Shown: positions 7,551-16,845 of the stretch, one piece after another
Numbering within the stretch: position 1 is the stretch's first letter
Layout: every line of letters begins with the position of its first letter
Assembly (NCBI GenBank): GCA_024637045.1
Contig: JAGXFX010000013.1
Coordinates: 1 to 63,489 of the forward strand
DNA length: 63,489 bases
From: Soehngenia sp.
Lineage (GTDB): Bacteria; Bacillota; Clostridia; Tissierellales; Tissierellaceae
Reading direction: 5' to 3'
Made by a program: the position numbers and the translations under genes
The notes under the pieces: model-generated
Databases searched by the model: none
What the model was told of the DNA's origin: nothing
Seen by the model: the letters and a program-made list of their open reading frames with translations, nothing else

Positions 7551-8534
7551 TTGTTTTCAGATCTGGTGTCAAAATATTTTATTAAACAAAAAATGATGAG
7601 AACTGTTATATACTCATTGATTCCATTGTTGCTGGTGGCTACATATTATTTCGGACTAAGGGTATTATTATTGTTATTTGTAGTTGGACTATTCGGAATA
7701 GGAACAGAATATCTTTATGAGAAGAAGAAGAATAAAAAGGTCTCGGAGGCGGTTATTATAACCTGCATGCTCTACACTATGACCTTGCCGCCATCAACTC
7801 CCTTCTGGATAGCAGCGGTGGGGATTGTATTTGGTGTACTATTCGGCAAAATGGTATTTGGAGGATTTGGAAAGAACATATTCAATCCGGCATTGGTTGC
7901 CAGAGCGTTTATATACGTTTCATTCCCAGAGCCTCTCACAATACAGTGGACAAATCCATCAACTGGATTTCCGGGAGGCTTTGCTACATACTTAAACGAA
8001 GGAATTGAAATGGTATCAACTGCTACTCCAATGCTTCTTTACAGGGATTCAGGAGGTACAATACCCTATTTGGATCTGATAATTGGAAATGTATCGGGGT
8101 CAATAGGTGAAACCAGTGCAATTTTGGTTGTTCTTGCAGGCGCATACCTTATTTACAAAAAGGTTGCATCATGGCAGATTATGGCTGGCTCTATTTTAGG
8201 TTTTACAGCTTTGAGTTCTATTCTTTATTTTTCAGGGGTTCCATCAGTGCCAAATCCACTTTATGGAATGGTCGTTGGAGGATTCCTTTTCGGAACTGTA
8301 TTTATGGCAACTGATCCAATATCTGCAACCAAGACAAAAGAAGGAAAGTGGATCTATGGCATCATTATTGGAATCGTAACGGTAATAATAAGAGGATTTG
8401 CTCTTTTTGCTGGTGGTGTAATGTTTGCTATTCTAGTGGCAAATATATTCTCACCGATTATTGATGAAAGCATAAAGGCATACAAGAATTACAGGAAGGA
8501 AAAGGCAGAAGTGAAGAAAGAGGTGACAGCATGA
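7551..8534 (+). CDS. nqrB: Na+-translocating NADH:quinone reductase-like subunit B
   Basis: The 327-residue integral membrane protein is the large ion-channel and flavin subunit of the Nqr/Rnf superfamily. The covalent FMN motif STAT lies at residues 156-159. NqrB-like rather than RnfD-like blocks are FGKNIFNPALVARAF and FMATDPISATKTKEGKWIYG. It is shorter than typical NqrB (just over 400 residues) and lacks the long N-terminal extension. The start is a TTG with GGAGGTGAT ideally placed. It is the first gene of a tight operon and overlaps nqrC by four bases (ATGA). No nqrA precedes it: the upstream neighbour is a divergent reductase. Confidence 0.9.
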   Translation: MFSDLVSKYFIKQKMMRTVIYSLIPLLLVATYYFGLRVLLLLFVVGLFGIGTEYLYEKKKNKKVSEAVIITCMLYTMTLPPSTPFWIAAVGIVFGVLFGKMVFGGFGKNIFNPALVARAFIYVSFPEPLTIQWTNPSTGFPGGFATYLNEGIEMVSTATPMLLYRDSGGTIPYLDLIIGNVSGSIGETSAILVVLAGAYLIYKKVASWQIMAGSILGFTALSSILYFSGVPSVPNPLYGMVVGGFLFGTVFMATDPISATKTKEGKWIYGIIIGIVTVIIRGFALFAGGVMFAILVANIFSPIIDESIKAYKNYRKEKAEVKKEVTA

Positions 8535-9121
8535 AAAAAACATTCTGGTACCCAATAGTTTTCATGGCGCTTTTGACTGCGATTTTTACTTTTATACTTG
8601 CATTCATGAACTACTCTACAGCTGATAGAGTAGCTGCAAACGAAGAGTATGAGTTACAGGCCAAGATTTTGTATGTATTTGACATACCAATTGAAAATGA
8701 CAGCGTTGAAGCTGTTGATGAACTATTTAATGAAAAAATTACCCTTGAGGATGATGTTTATGCTTATCACGAGGGTGATTCAGTCGAAGGCTATGCATTT
8801 CCTGTTGCCGGTTCGGGACTTTGGGGAAGCATTGTAGGTTATGTTGGAATTTCTGAGGATTATGAAACAATGCTCGGCTTGACCTTTACACAACAGTCAG
8901 AGACTCCAGGTCTTGGAGGAAGAATTGAAGAGGAAGAATTCCTAAGTCAGTTCAGGGGTCTGGACATATCTGAAAGCTCAGAGGAAGAATACGTGGTGTA
9001 CAATCCCGCTCCTGGTGGAAATGTAGATGCCATTGCTGGTGCCACACTGACTTCCAAATCAGTTGCAAACTTCATGAATGATGATATACATGAATTTTTG
9101 CAGGAAAGAAGGGGGGAATAG
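8531..9121 (+). CDS. nqrC: Na+-translocating NADH:quinone reductase-like subunit C (flavoprotein)
   Basis: The 196-residue subunit has one N-terminal membrane anchor (about residues 8-27) and an extracytoplasmic FMN-binding domain. The covalent flavin motif is DAIAGATLTS at residues 166-175, with Thr172 the expected phosphoester site added by an ApbE-type flavin transferase. No apbE gene is in the window. Other family blocks are GSGLWGSIVGYVGI and TQQSETPGLGGRI. Its start overlaps the nqrB stop, and nqrD follows after three bases, so translation is probably coupled. RnfG is the homologous alternative; the flanking NqrE/NqrF genes favour NqrC. Confidence 0.9.
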   Translation: MKKTFWYPIVFMALLTAIFTFILAFMNYSTADRVAANEEYELQAKILYVFDIPIENDSVEAVDELFNEKITLEDDVYAYHEGDSVEGYAFPVAGSGLWGSIVGYVGISEDYETMLGLTFTQQSETPGLGGRIEEEEFLSQFRGLDISESSEEEYVVYNPAPGGNVDAIAGATLTSKSVANFMNDDIHEFLQERRGE

Positions 9122-9124
9122 GTC

Positions 9125-9745
9125 ATGGCAAAACAAAAAACACGAGAAATTTTTTCAATGGGTGTATGGCTTGACAACCCCATTCTTAGACAGCTGATCG
9201 GTATATGTTCAGCGCTTGCCGTAACCAACCTGCTGGTCAATTCCCTTGTAATGGGAATAGGAACAACATTTGTAACTGCATTTTCATCCTTGACCATTTC
9301 GTCAATAAGAAATTATACTCCGAATCACATAAGGATGATGGTACAGGTGCTTATAATTGCAGCATATGTAATCATGGTAGATATATTCCTAAAGGCATAC
9401 ATGCCTGAGATGAGCAAGGCTTTGGGACCTTACATAGGCCTGATAATAACAAACTGTATAATTATGGGACGTGCAGAGGCATATGCACAGAAAAACAAAC
9501 CGATGCCTTCATTCTTTGATGGAATTGCAAATGGAATCGGTTACACAGGAGTACTTTTATTTATTGCATTCTTCAGGGAACTTCTTGGATTCGGTTCTTT
9601 GTTTGGAATTCAGATCTTTGGAGACTGGTGGACCCCATGGACTATCATGATAATGCCACCAAGTGCATTCTTCCTGTTGGGTATAGCAATATGGCTTGCA
9701 CATAACCTGAGGGAAAAGTATCAAAGTGAGGGGGCTAAATCATGA
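9125..9745 (+). CDS. nqrD: Na+-translocating NADH:quinone reductase-like subunit D
   Basis: The 206-residue protein has six predicted membrane helices. Together with NqrE it forms an inverted pair that holds an intramembrane iron-sulfur centre. The expected ligands are Cys28 ([10 protein letters not shown]) and Cys111 ([15 protein letters not shown]); both fall within one residue of the positions in Vibrio NqrD. The C-terminal part contains [13 protein letters not shown]. It overlaps nqrE by four bases. RnfE is the homologous alternative name. Confidence 0.92.
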   Translation: MAKQKTREIFSMGVWLDNPILRQLIGICSALAVTNLLVNSLVMGIGTTFVTAFSSLTISSIRNYTPNHIRMMVQVLIIAAYVIMVDIFLKAYMPEMSKALGPYIGLIITNCIIMGRAEAYAQKNKPMPSFFDGIANGIGYTGVLLFIAFFRELLGFGSLFGIQIFGDWWTPWTIMIMPPSAFFLLGIAIWLAHNLREKYQSEGAKS

Positions 9746-10332
9746 TTGAACTTAATCCATTTGTAATTTTTATAGCTGCAATTTTTACAAATAATATGAT
9801 TTTGTCCAACTTCCTGGGAATGTGCTCCTTTGTTGCAGTATCCAAGGAGATAAACACTTCACTTGGTCTTGGACAGGCCGTAACATTTGTTTTGGCAGGA
9901 ACTTCAATTATAAACTATCTTGTTTATCATTATCTATTGGTTCCTTACAATCTTGAATTTTTGAGATTTATAATATTCATAATCAGTATAGCAGCATTTG
10001 TTCAGCTTATTGAGATGATTCTGGAAAGATATATACCTAATCTATACTATGCACTTGGTATTTTCCTTCCGCTGATTACAGTAAATTGTGCTATTCTCGG
10101 TGTATCCCTGTTTATGGTTATCCGTGATTACACTTTCCTGCAGTCCTTTGGTTTTGCTGTTGGTTCAGGTTTAGGCTGGACTCTGGCCATTGTAGCGCTT
10201 GCAGGAATTAGACAGAAGCTCAAAAGAGCAGACGTTCCAAAGGGACTTGAAGGCCCAGGCATCACCCTGATTGTAATAGGGTTGATGGCATTGGCATTTA
10301 TCGGGTTCTCAGGAATCGTACAAATATCTTAG
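9742..10332 (+). CDS. nqrE: Na+-translocating NADH:quinone reductase-like subunit E
   Basis: The 196-residue six-helix partner of NqrD has ligand cysteines Cys28 ([12 protein letters not shown]) and Cys116 ([14 protein letters not shown]). The C-terminal block [20 protein letters not shown] followed by PKGLEGPGI is diagnostic of NqrE as opposed to RnfA, and is one main reason for naming the operon Nqr. The ATG overlaps the nqrD stop; a GGGGG site at the end leads into nqrF eleven bases later. Confidence 0.94.
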   Translation: MIELNPFVIFIAAIFTNNMILSNFLGMCSFVAVSKEINTSLGLGQAVTFVLAGTSIINYLVYHYLLVPYNLEFLRFIIFIISIAAFVQLIEMILERYIPNLYYALGIFLPLITVNCAILGVSLFMVIRDYTFLQSFGFAVGSGLGWTLAIVALAGIRQKLKRADVPKGLEGPGITLIVIGLMALAFIGFSGIVQIS

Positions 10333-10343
10333 GGGGGGATTAA

Positions 10344-11441
10344 ATGAGTTCAATAGTAATCTCAACCGTATCACTTTCAATAATAACGGCTTTGTTTGCG
10401 GTACTGCTCACAATTGCTGACAGAACAATAGGTAATTATGGTCAGGTTACCATGACAATAAATGATGACAAGCAGTTTACTGTCGACGGAGGAACATCGC
10501 TTTTGTCTACTCTTAATCAAGAGAAGATTTTTATTCCTTCCGCCTGCGGAGGAAAGGGAACCTGCGGATATTGCAAGGTTCAGGTACTCGAAGGTGGAGG
10601 TCCTGTTCTTGCAACTGAGACTCCATTTATGACGGAAGAGGAACTTGCGGACAATGTCAGGCTATCGTGTCAATGCAAAGTCAAGCAGGACATAAGGATT
10701 CAGATTCCTGAGGAGCTTTTCAATGTCAAGGAGTTTGAGGCTGCGGTTGAATCAATTGAAGACTTGACAGATGTAATAAAGAAATTGAGATTCAAGCTTC
10801 CTGAAGGGGAGGAAATAAACTTTAAGCCTGGTCAGTATGTACAGCTTCAGGCACCCCTCTACGACGGAAATGACGAAGAGGTATACAGAGCTTACTCAAT
10901 AGCATCATCACCGCTTGAGAAGGAGTATATCGAGCTTATAATAGGTCTTGTACCAGAAGGCATAGCAACAACTTATGTTCATCATCATCTTGAGGTGGGT
11001 GGCAAGGTAACAATAAACGGACCATTTGGAGATTTCTACTATCAGGACAACGACAGAGAAATGATCATGGTTGCAGTAGGTACTGGCGTTGCACCAATAC
11101 TTTCACTTCTTAATTATATGAAATCAAAGGGAATCAACAGAAAAGCAACTTTCTACTTTGGAGCAAAGACACCTTCAGACTTATTTTTACTCGATCACTT
11201 CGAGAAGCTTGAAGAAGAGCTACCCGACTTTAAATTTATCCCGTGTCTGTCCCGTGTTGGAGAAGAGGATAATTGGGATGGATTCAAAGGCCGTGTAAAC
11301 AATGCAATTGAGCAGATGATGGAAGATGGAGAGAATAAAGAGGCTTATCTGTGCGGTAATGAACCTATGATCGACAGTGTAGTCAAGAGTCTTACTGAAA
11401 AAGGAATGCCTGAAGAATTGGTTTACTTCGACAAGTTCTAG
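10344..11441 (+). CDS. nqrF: Na+-translocating NADH:quinone reductase-like subunit F (NADH entry)
   Basis: The 365-residue protein has one N-terminal membrane helix (about 4-24), a plant-type [2Fe-2S] ferredoxin domain with ligands Cys68, Cys74, Cys77 and Cys109, then an FAD domain (VYRAYSIASSP) and an NADH domain (MVAVGTGVAPILSLL). It oxidises NADH on the cytoplasmic side and passes electrons to the membrane subunits. It is somewhat shorter than the roughly 400-residue Vibrio protein. It ends the operon. Its presence, and the absence of RnfB/RnfC, shows NADH rather than ferredoxin as electron donor. Confidence 0.94.
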   Translation: MSSIVISTVSLSIITALFAVLLTIADRTIGNYGQVTMTINDDKQFTVDGGTSLLSTLNQEKIFIPSACGGKGTCGYCKVQVLEGGGPVLATETPFMTEEELADNVRLSCQCKVKQDIRIQIPEELFNVKEFEAAVESIEDLTDVIKKLRFKLPEGEEINFKPGQYVQLQAPLYDGNDEEVYRAYSIASSPLEKEYIELIIGLVPEGIATTYVHHHLEVGGKVTINGPFGDFYYQDNDREMIMVAVGTGVAPILSLLNYMKSKGINRKATFYFGAKTPSDLFLLDHFEKLEEELPDFKFIPCLSRVGEEDNWDGFKGRVNNAIEQMMEDGENKEAYLCGNEPMIDSVVKSLTEKGMPEELVYFDKF

Positions 11442-11445
11442 ATTG

Positions 11446-11475
11446 AAATCCCTCGGAATGGACTGGGGGATTTTA
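11446..11475 (+). terminator. probable terminator of the nqr operon
   Basis: AAATCCC and GGGATTT pair across a 14-base loop with a TTTTATTT stretch after. The stem is short, so termination may be partial. Confidence 0.5.
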
Positions 11476-11543
11476 TTTGCAAATAGTACTATCTTTAATT
11501 TCTGTGTGATATAATATGCATAGAGACTATGGGGAGGGTTAAT

Positions 11544-12893
11544 ATGAAATTGGAGCTTTTTGATTTTATAGACACTACATTGTCACTTATTGAGGACAAG
11601 TCTGATGAGTTGGACAGGGTTGCCGGAGAGCTTGAGAAGTTCTTCAATGACAGCTTGTTTATTAAGGACCATTTTTTAAACGTAAACTACAGAATAAAAT
11701 CAACCGAGAGCTTGAAGGAAAAGATTTTAAGGCATAACTTCTATCTAAAGTATGAATCACCACAAAAGCTTGTTGACGATCTTTCAGACCTGATAGGATT
11801 TCGAATTGAATGTAGATTTATAGAGGATGAGGCAAAAATCTATGAAGATATTGTAAAGCTTTTCAATAGAAGGGAAGAAGGTGGATACTATTCCAATCCT
11901 TTGAATGAGAGCATATCTCTTTTGCTTGATGAGAAACAGCCGCAGATACAGAAAAATGGATTTGAAATATTTAAGATTGACGGCAAGTACTCCAAGGATG
12001 GAGTGGCAGTGAACTTTGAACTGCAGATCAAGTCCATGGTAAATGTTTTCTGGGGTGACATTGACCACAGGGTGCTGTACAAGAACTTCAACTATATGTT
12101 GACAGAGGATTTTTTCAGGGACATAATGTCATCCATCAAGGATAATCTGACAATGATTGATAGGCAGCTGATGTTGATCTACAATCATTTAAGCAGCATG
12201 GATGCCAGCTCCACACCTGCGAAACGTGCTCAGATGAAGGGCCTGCTTTCAAAAATAATCCACGACATCTATATTGTCAAGGTACGACATGAAGTTGGGT
12301 TCGTTCTTGATTTCAAGAAATCTACAGATGTCATAGTTAATTTTGTATTTATGAGAGTTGAAGATGGCAATGGAAGTTACAGCGAGAACTTCATAAGAGT
12401 TATGAACAGGCTGAATGATATTGGAAAGAGTGACATTGAATTCAACAACTTCATCGAATTTGAAAGAGAAATAGCGTATAACAACCAATTCTCGAGAAAA
12501 TTTGGGAACAGGATTTTGGATGTTATAAACAAGGACTTCAGATGGAACCTGTTCTTTAAAATCATCTATGAGGTTGAAGAAGGCACAAATGCAGAGGACT
12601 TTGAAGGCTTTATGCATTATATAAGATATAGATACAGAGAAATAATTCAAAAATCAATGGATGGAATGAAACTTCAGGAATCTGATAAGAACGATATTGA
12701 AGATTGTCTACTTATGTACATCTACGAAAGCTTTTATCCTGAAGCCAGCATTGATTTCATTAACAACTGTTCAATAGAATCGCTTGGAGAGAAACTAGTG
12801 CATCTGATAGGACCATTGAACAGCTATGAGGATTGGCTTAGAAACAGAGAAGTTATTAGAGAAGCAATTATTAAATTTGGCAGAGTGGAGTAA
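11544..12893 (+). CDS. divergent RelA/SpoT-domain protein (possibly inactive (p)ppGpp synthetase)
   Basis: The 449-residue soluble protein carries a RelA/SpoT synthetase-like fold in its first 190 residues: YRIKSTESLKEKILR (49-63), SDLIGFRIECRF (81-92), FELQIKSMVNVFWGDIDH (158-175) and VLYK, which line up with small alarmone synthetases. The loop that stacks the nucleotide bases, normally GYRSLH or GYRSYH, reads NGFEIFK (138-144), so the Arg, Ser and His are lost. The remaining 250 residues are helical with no family I recognise. An ATG at 11529 lies inside the GGGGAGGG site; 11544 is the better start. It stands alone with its own terminator. It may be a non-catalytic or altered-substrate member. 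Confidence 0.75.
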   Translation: MKLELFDFIDTTLSLIEDKSDELDRVAGELEKFFNDSLFIKDHFLNVNYRIKSTESLKEKILRHNFYLKYESPQKLVDDLSDLIGFRIECRFIEDEAKIYEDIVKLFNRREEGGYYSNPLNESISLLLDEKQPQIQKNGFEIFKIDGKYSKDGVAVNFELQIKSMVNVFWGDIDHRVLYKNFNYMLTEDFFRDIMSSIKDNLTMIDRQLMLIYNHLSSMDASSTPAKRAQMKGLLSKIIHDIYIVKVRHEVGFVLDFKKSTDVIVNFVFMRVEDGNGSYSENFIRVMNRLNDIGKSDIEFNNFIEFEREIAYNNQFSRKFGNRILDVINKDFRWNLFFKIIYEVEEGTNAEDFEGFMHYIRYRYREIIQKSMDGMKLQESDKNDIEDCLLMYIYESFYPEASIDFINNCSIESLGEKLVHLIGPLNSYEDWLRNREVIREAIIKFGRVE

Positions 12894-12913
12894 GGGAAAC
12901 CTTGCTCCTTTTT
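12887..12913 (+). terminator. terminator of the RelA/SpoT-like gene
   Basis: GGAGTAAGG and CCTTGCTCC pair around a GAAA tetraloop, followed by TTTTT. The left arm includes the stop codon. Confidence 0.85.
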
Positions 12914-12935
12914 ATGGAAGTCGGGGGAATGAAAA

Positions 12936-14675
12936 ATGGTAAACTTGTTTAAAAATATTATCAAGGGTGTAAGAGGTGCTTTTGCGAGATTTCCTGTCTC
13001 AATGATTTATTCGATATCAGTTGGTCTGATTCTAATATTTTTGATTGAAAACGAAAATACAATATCATCAGAAAGTATTGAAAACCTTGCAAAAATTGCA
13101 ATGGTTCTTGGAATGGGTATATTGCTGTTCCTGGCACTCAATCTTGGATTTGAATCACATGGAACCAAAAAAAATGGCAGAATCATTGGGTTTGTAGGAG
13201 CTGTAATTTTTCAGGTTCTGTATTATTATGTTTTCCTAAACGAGATGAATATGGTCAGTGTCACAAGATACGTGGGTACCATTCTGCTGCTGATTGCATT
13301 GGTTATGTTCATTCCAAGGTTGAGGAGACCAGAGGGTCTGGTAAGCTATGTCAAGGGTCTGACTTATGCATTTTCAATAGCAGCGGTTTATGCAGCTGTG
13401 CTTTTTATTGGACTTGTACTTATCGTTTTTACAATAGAGCAGCTATTTGATATACCATTTTGGGATAGTATTTACATTGAGCTATTTATACTTGTGGTCT
13501 TTATATTTGCAGCTTCAATGTTTTTATCGAGGATCCCTGGCGATAAAGAATCAGATGACGGATACTATTCTTCGGCTGTAAAAATTCTTCTAGAATATAT
13601 CGTTATACCGTTGATATTCATATACTCAGCAATCTTATATGTATATTTCATAAAGATAATAGCTACCTGGGATTGGCCAAAGGGCCTCGTTTCCCATCTT
13701 GTGCTTTGGTATTCGGTACTTGCAAGTGGATTGATTTTCATATCATCTCCACTCCTAGGCAAGAGCAGGATTGTAGAATTCTTCAATAAATGGTTCCCGA
13801 TTATCAATTTGCCAATACTCCTTATGATGTTTCTTTCAATGGGGCTGAGGATAATGCAGTATGGGATTACAGAGAACAGATATTTTGTTCTGGCATTGGG
13901 AATTTGGGTTCTATTCACAATGATAAATTACGCATTAACGAATCGACTTGGAAATATTTCCGTTTTGGTAGCTATTGCTATTATCATCACCATATCACTG
14001 TATGGACCAGTGAGCGCCTACAATGTTTCTATTAGGAGCCAGAACAACAGACTGGATGATTTGTTACAGGAGAATGGGATGATAAGTGAAGGTGTTCTTG
14101 TCTCTGGAGGAGATGTCAGTTTAGAAGACAAAAGAGAAATAAACAACATCATTCATTATTTCCAGCAGAACCATTCTCTTGATGATGTGAAATCACTGCC
14201 TGACAATACAGAACCGGATAATCTATCAGGAGCTCTTGGCTTTGATTATGAGCCATATTCAAGAGGTGATATGAGCGGTAGGTTCAATATTTATCTTGTG
14301 AACATGGAAACTGAGATTATTGATGTATCGGAATATGATTATTATTTTAGAACTTCAAGCTGGAATCAGGAATTAATGGAATCAGGACAAATTGGATCCA
14401 AATTCACAAAAAAGGACAATCTCCTTGAGTTGTACCTGGATGACGAAGTGATTTTCTCAGAAAGTCTATCACCACTGGTTAAACAGATTCTTGAAGAGGA
14501 TGAAAATCAGCCTGAAATAAGTTCATCAAGAGATCAGAATCAGATGACATTCCAGATGGATAACGAAAATACAAGTGTCAAAATAATTTTCACATCCATC
14601 AACGGGACATACGAACCTGGCGCTGCGCCTGATATAAGAAGCATGGAATTTATGGTTCTTCTTAGAATAGAGTGA
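12936..14675 (+). CDS. DUF4153-type integral membrane protein
   Basis: The 579-residue protein has about a dozen hydrophobic segments in its first 370 residues and a soluble C-terminal part (about 375-579) rich in Asp, Glu and Asn, probably extracytoplasmic. The membrane part has the look of the DUF4153 family, and the segment GLTYAFSIAAVYAAVLFIGLV lies near residue 145. No catalytic motif is visible and the function is unknown. A CGGGGG site precedes the ATG. It follows the RelA-like gene after a terminator, so it probably has its own promoter. Confidence 0.75.
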   Translation: MVNLFKNIIKGVRGAFARFPVSMIYSISVGLILIFLIENENTISSESIENLAKIAMVLGMGILLFLALNLGFESHGTKKNGRIIGFVGAVIFQVLYYYVFLNEMNMVSVTRYVGTILLLIALVMFIPRLRRPEGLVSYVKGLTYAFSIAAVYAAVLFIGLVLIVFTIEQLFDIPFWDSIYIELFILVVFIFAASMFLSRIPGDKESDDGYYSSAVKILLEYIVIPLIFIYSAILYVYFIKIIATWDWPKGLVSHLVLWYSVLASGLIFISSPLLGKSRIVEFFNKWFPIINLPILLMMFLSMGLRIMQYGITENRYFVLALGIWVLFTMINYALTNRLGNISVLVAIAIIITISLYGPVSAYNVSIRSQNNRLDDLLQENGMISEGVLVSGGDVSLEDKREINNIIHYFQQNHSLDDVKSLPDNTEPDNLSGALGFDYEPYSRGDMSGRFNIYLVNMETEIIDVSEYDYYFRTSSWNQELMESGQIGSKFTKKDNLLELYLDDEVIFSESLSPLVKQILEEDENQPEISSSRDQNQMTFQMDNENTSVKIIFTSINGTYEPGAAPDIRSMEFMVLLRIE

Positions 14676-14732
14676 TAATTAACCCTAACTTGGGTATAAA
14701 TTGAAGGGTAATCAAAAAGAAAGGGTGATTAT

Positions 14733-15224
14733 ATGTTAAAAGAGGAACTAAGTGCAATCAAGCAGGCTATCATGAATGAGGTAGAGGGCTTTGAATTTTA
14801 CAGAATGGCTGCAAAGCAGACAGCAGAGGGTGGAAGCAGAGATGCACTTATGGAACTTGCAAATGAAGAGAAAAAGCATATTGAATATTTAGAGGCTCTT
14901 TTTATCAAGATTAAAGATGGAATTGAAGATGAAAAAGAAATGGCATTTATGGAAGGTCCTCCATCACCTGGAATTTACAAATGGGATAAGTTTGACAAAG
15001 ACTTGACTTCACTGGCTATGTCGGTTTTCAGCATAGGAATCCAGATGGAAAAGGATGCAGTTGATTTCTATACAAAAGCCAAGGAACAAACTGAACTTGA
15101 AGAAGCAAGAAAGCTTTATGATGTACTGATTAAATGGGAAAGAGTACATCTTGAGCAGTTTACAAAGCAGCACCAGTTGTATAAGGAAGACTGGTGGGCA
15201 GACCAGAACTTTGCACCATTTTAA
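14733..15224 (+). CDS. ferritin-like diiron protein (rubrerythrin-type domain)
   Basis: The 163-residue four-helix protein has the metal ligands of the ferritin-like family: a Glu in IMNEVEGFEFY (about 18), the EEKKH motif (about 48-52), a Glu in IQMEKDAVDFY in the second half, and WERVH (about 138-142). There is no rubredoxin tail, so it is not a full rubrerythrin. Likely roles are peroxide reduction or iron handling in an anaerobe. It is monocistronic with an AAAGGGTGA site and a terminator. Confidence 0.85.
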   Translation: MLKEELSAIKQAIMNEVEGFEFYRMAAKQTAEGGSRDALMELANEEKKHIEYLEALFIKIKDGIEDEKEMAFMEGPPSPGIYKWDKFDKDLTSLAMSVFSIGIQMEKDAVDFYTKAKEQTELEEARKLYDVLIKWERVHLEQFTKQHQLYKEDWWADQNFAPF

Positions 15225-15230
15225 GATTGG

Positions 15231-15260
15231 AAATGACAGGGGGAGACCCTGTTATTTCTT
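15231..15260 (+). terminator. terminator of the ferritin-like gene
   Basis: AAATGACAGGG pairs with CCCTGTTATTT (one G/T wobble) around a five-base loop, then CTTT. Confidence 0.75.
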
Positions 15261-15281
15261 TGTAGAAGGGAATGAACTTTA

Positions 15282-15641
15282 ATGACAGCATTAAAACAAC
15301 TTGGACTTATTTTATTGATTCTATGGACTGGGCAAACATTACAAAGTGTTTTCGGGCTTTCGCTACCTGGGAATGTACTTGGAATGATGATCCTGCTATT
15401 TCTTCTTATGACTGGGATTCTACCACTGAAATTGGTGGAAAAAGCAGCAAATGTGCTGCTAACACATCTGACTTTTCTTTTTCTACCTACTATTGTAGGA
15501 GTTCTTACTGTTGCCCATTTACTGGGTGAAAATCTGGTTTTAATACTGCTTATTCTTGGAGTAGCCCTTGTGGTTGTTATGGTGACCACGGGACTGACAG
15601 TCCAGTGGGTATTAAGAAGAAAGGAAAGGGAGGAGAATTGA
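15282..15641 (+). CDS. lrgA: CidA/LrgA family holin-like protein
   Basis: The 119-residue membrane protein has four hydrophobic helices and a charged C-terminal tail (LRRKEREEN). It matches the CidA/LrgA family: LGLILLILWTGQTLQ and the conserved LPGNVLGMMILLFLL. In Staphylococcus and Bacillus these proteins with LrgB/CidB affect murein hydrolase activity and pyruvate uptake. It is followed four bases later by lrgB. Lrg versus Cid cannot be decided by sequence; the usual adjacent LytTR or LysR-type regulator is absent. Confidence 0.9.
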   Translation: MTALKQLGLILLILWTGQTLQSVFGLSLPGNVLGMMILLFLLMTGILPLKLVEKAANVLLTHLTFLFLPTIVGVLTVAHLLGENLVLILLILGVALVVVMVTTGLTVQWVLRRKEREEN

Positions 15642-15645
15642 TATT

Positions 15646-16344
15646 ATGTATGAATATATAAATACGCCAATATTTGGTGTTGGAATTTCAATACTTGCAT
15701 TTACCCTTTCCAGCTATATTGCCAAGAGGACCAAAATAATGCTTCTAAATCCGTTGCTTGTTGCCATGCTCTTTGTAGTCGGTATTCTTTTGATATTTGA
15801 CATAGACTATGAAACCTACAATCTGGGTGGACAGATGATAACCTTCTTCCTGGGACCTGCGACGGTTGTGCTGGCTGTACCATTATATAAGCAGAGAGAA
15901 CTTTTGAAAGGTAATTTAGCCCCTATACTTGTGGGAATACTTGTGGGCTCGGTGGCAGGAATTTTGTTCGTCGTTCTGGCAGGCAGACTCTTGGGACTTG
16001 ACAGGTTGTTGGTAGCATCCCTGGTGCCAAGATCAACTACTACTCCTATCGCTATGGAAATATCCATTCTTCTGGAGGGAAATCCTTCCTTGACTGCCAT
16101 ATTTGTTTCCATAACGGGTATTAGTGGGTATATGTTTGGAGAAAAGATTTTAACGCTATTTGGAGTTCGCAATCCAATTGCCAAGGGAATTTCAATAGGA
16201 ACCGCTTCCCATGCAGTTGGGACAGCAAAGGCTATGGAGATTGGAGAAGTGGAAGGTGCCATGAGTTCGCTGGCAATAGGGGTAGCTGGGATTGTTACAG
16301 TACTCGTTGTACCGGGAATATTGTGGTTGTTGAATATAATTTAA
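15646..16344 (+). CDS. lrgB: LrgB/CidB family protein
   Basis: The 232-residue membrane protein with about seven helices is the partner of the upstream LrgA-like gene. Typical blocks are [31 protein letters not shown] and [20 protein letters not shown] followed by [12 protein letters not shown]. It is co-transcribed with lrgA and probably with the msrA gene that follows 14 bases later. Possible role in pyruvate or related metabolite transport is from work on homologues. Confidence 0.93.
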   Translation: MYEYINTPIFGVGISILAFTLSSYIAKRTKIMLLNPLLVAMLFVVGILLIFDIDYETYNLGGQMITFFLGPATVVLAVPLYKQRELLKGNLAPILVGILVGSVAGILFVVLAGRLLGLDRLLVASLVPRSTTTPIAMEISILLEGNPSLTAIFVSITGISGYMFGEKILTLFGVRNPIAKGISIGTASHAVGTAKAMEIGEVEGAMSSLAIGVAGIVTVLVVPGILWLLNII

Positions 16345-16358
16345 TGGAGGGATTAGCC

Positions 16359-16835
16359 ATGAAGGAAATTTATCTTGCAGGAGGATGCTTCTGGGGAGTA
16401 GAGGAGTATTTTTCAAGAATTGAAGGAGTTGTGGATACTGATGTTGGATATGCCAATGGAAGAAGAGAGAATCCATCTTACGAGCAGGTTTGCACGGGTA
16501 CAACAGGTCACGCTGAAACAGCTTATATAAAATATGATGAGAATGTTGTAGCCTTGGAACAGTTGCTTGAAAAGTTTTTTAAGATAATTGACCCTACGAT
16601 GTTAAACAGACAGGGTGGAGACATTGGCAACCAATACCGTACAGGAATTTACTATGTTGATAAGGATGATATTCCAGTTATTGAAAAGAAAATGGATGAA
16701 ATAAAGGCACAGTACAAAGAGCCCGTGGTCACTGAAGTTGAACCCATAAATTCATACTTCGCAGCTGAGGAGTATCATCAGGACTATCTGAAGAAAAATC
16801 CGGGCGGTTATTGTCACGTGGATATGAGTGTGTAG
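16359..16835 (+). CDS. msrA: peptide methionine (S)-S-oxide reductase
   Basis: The 158-residue cytoplasmic repair enzyme reduces methionine-S-sulfoxide. Active-site GGCFWG has the nucleophile at Cys10; [18 protein letters not shown] and [14 protein letters not shown] are further family signatures. A more upstream in-frame ATG exists, but GGAGG at 16346-16350 places the start at 16359. The next gene follows after ten bases and repairs free methionine-R-sulfoxide, so together they cover two oxidised forms. No msrB is present here. Confidence 0.95.
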   Translation: MKEIYLAGGCFWGVEEYFSRIEGVVDTDVGYANGRRENPSYEQVCTGTTGHAETAYIKYDENVVALEQLLEKFFKIIDPTMLNRQGGDIGNQYRTGIYYVDKDDIPVIEKKMDEIKAQYKEPVVTEVEPINSYFAAEEYHQDYLKKNPGGYCHVDMSV

Positions 16836-16845
16836 GGGGGATAAT

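Noticed and set aside
7551..11441. Rnf complex (rnfCDGEAB)
   Set aside because: NqrE and NqrF signatures are clear, with an NADH/FAD ferredoxin subunit; RnfB and RnfC are absent.
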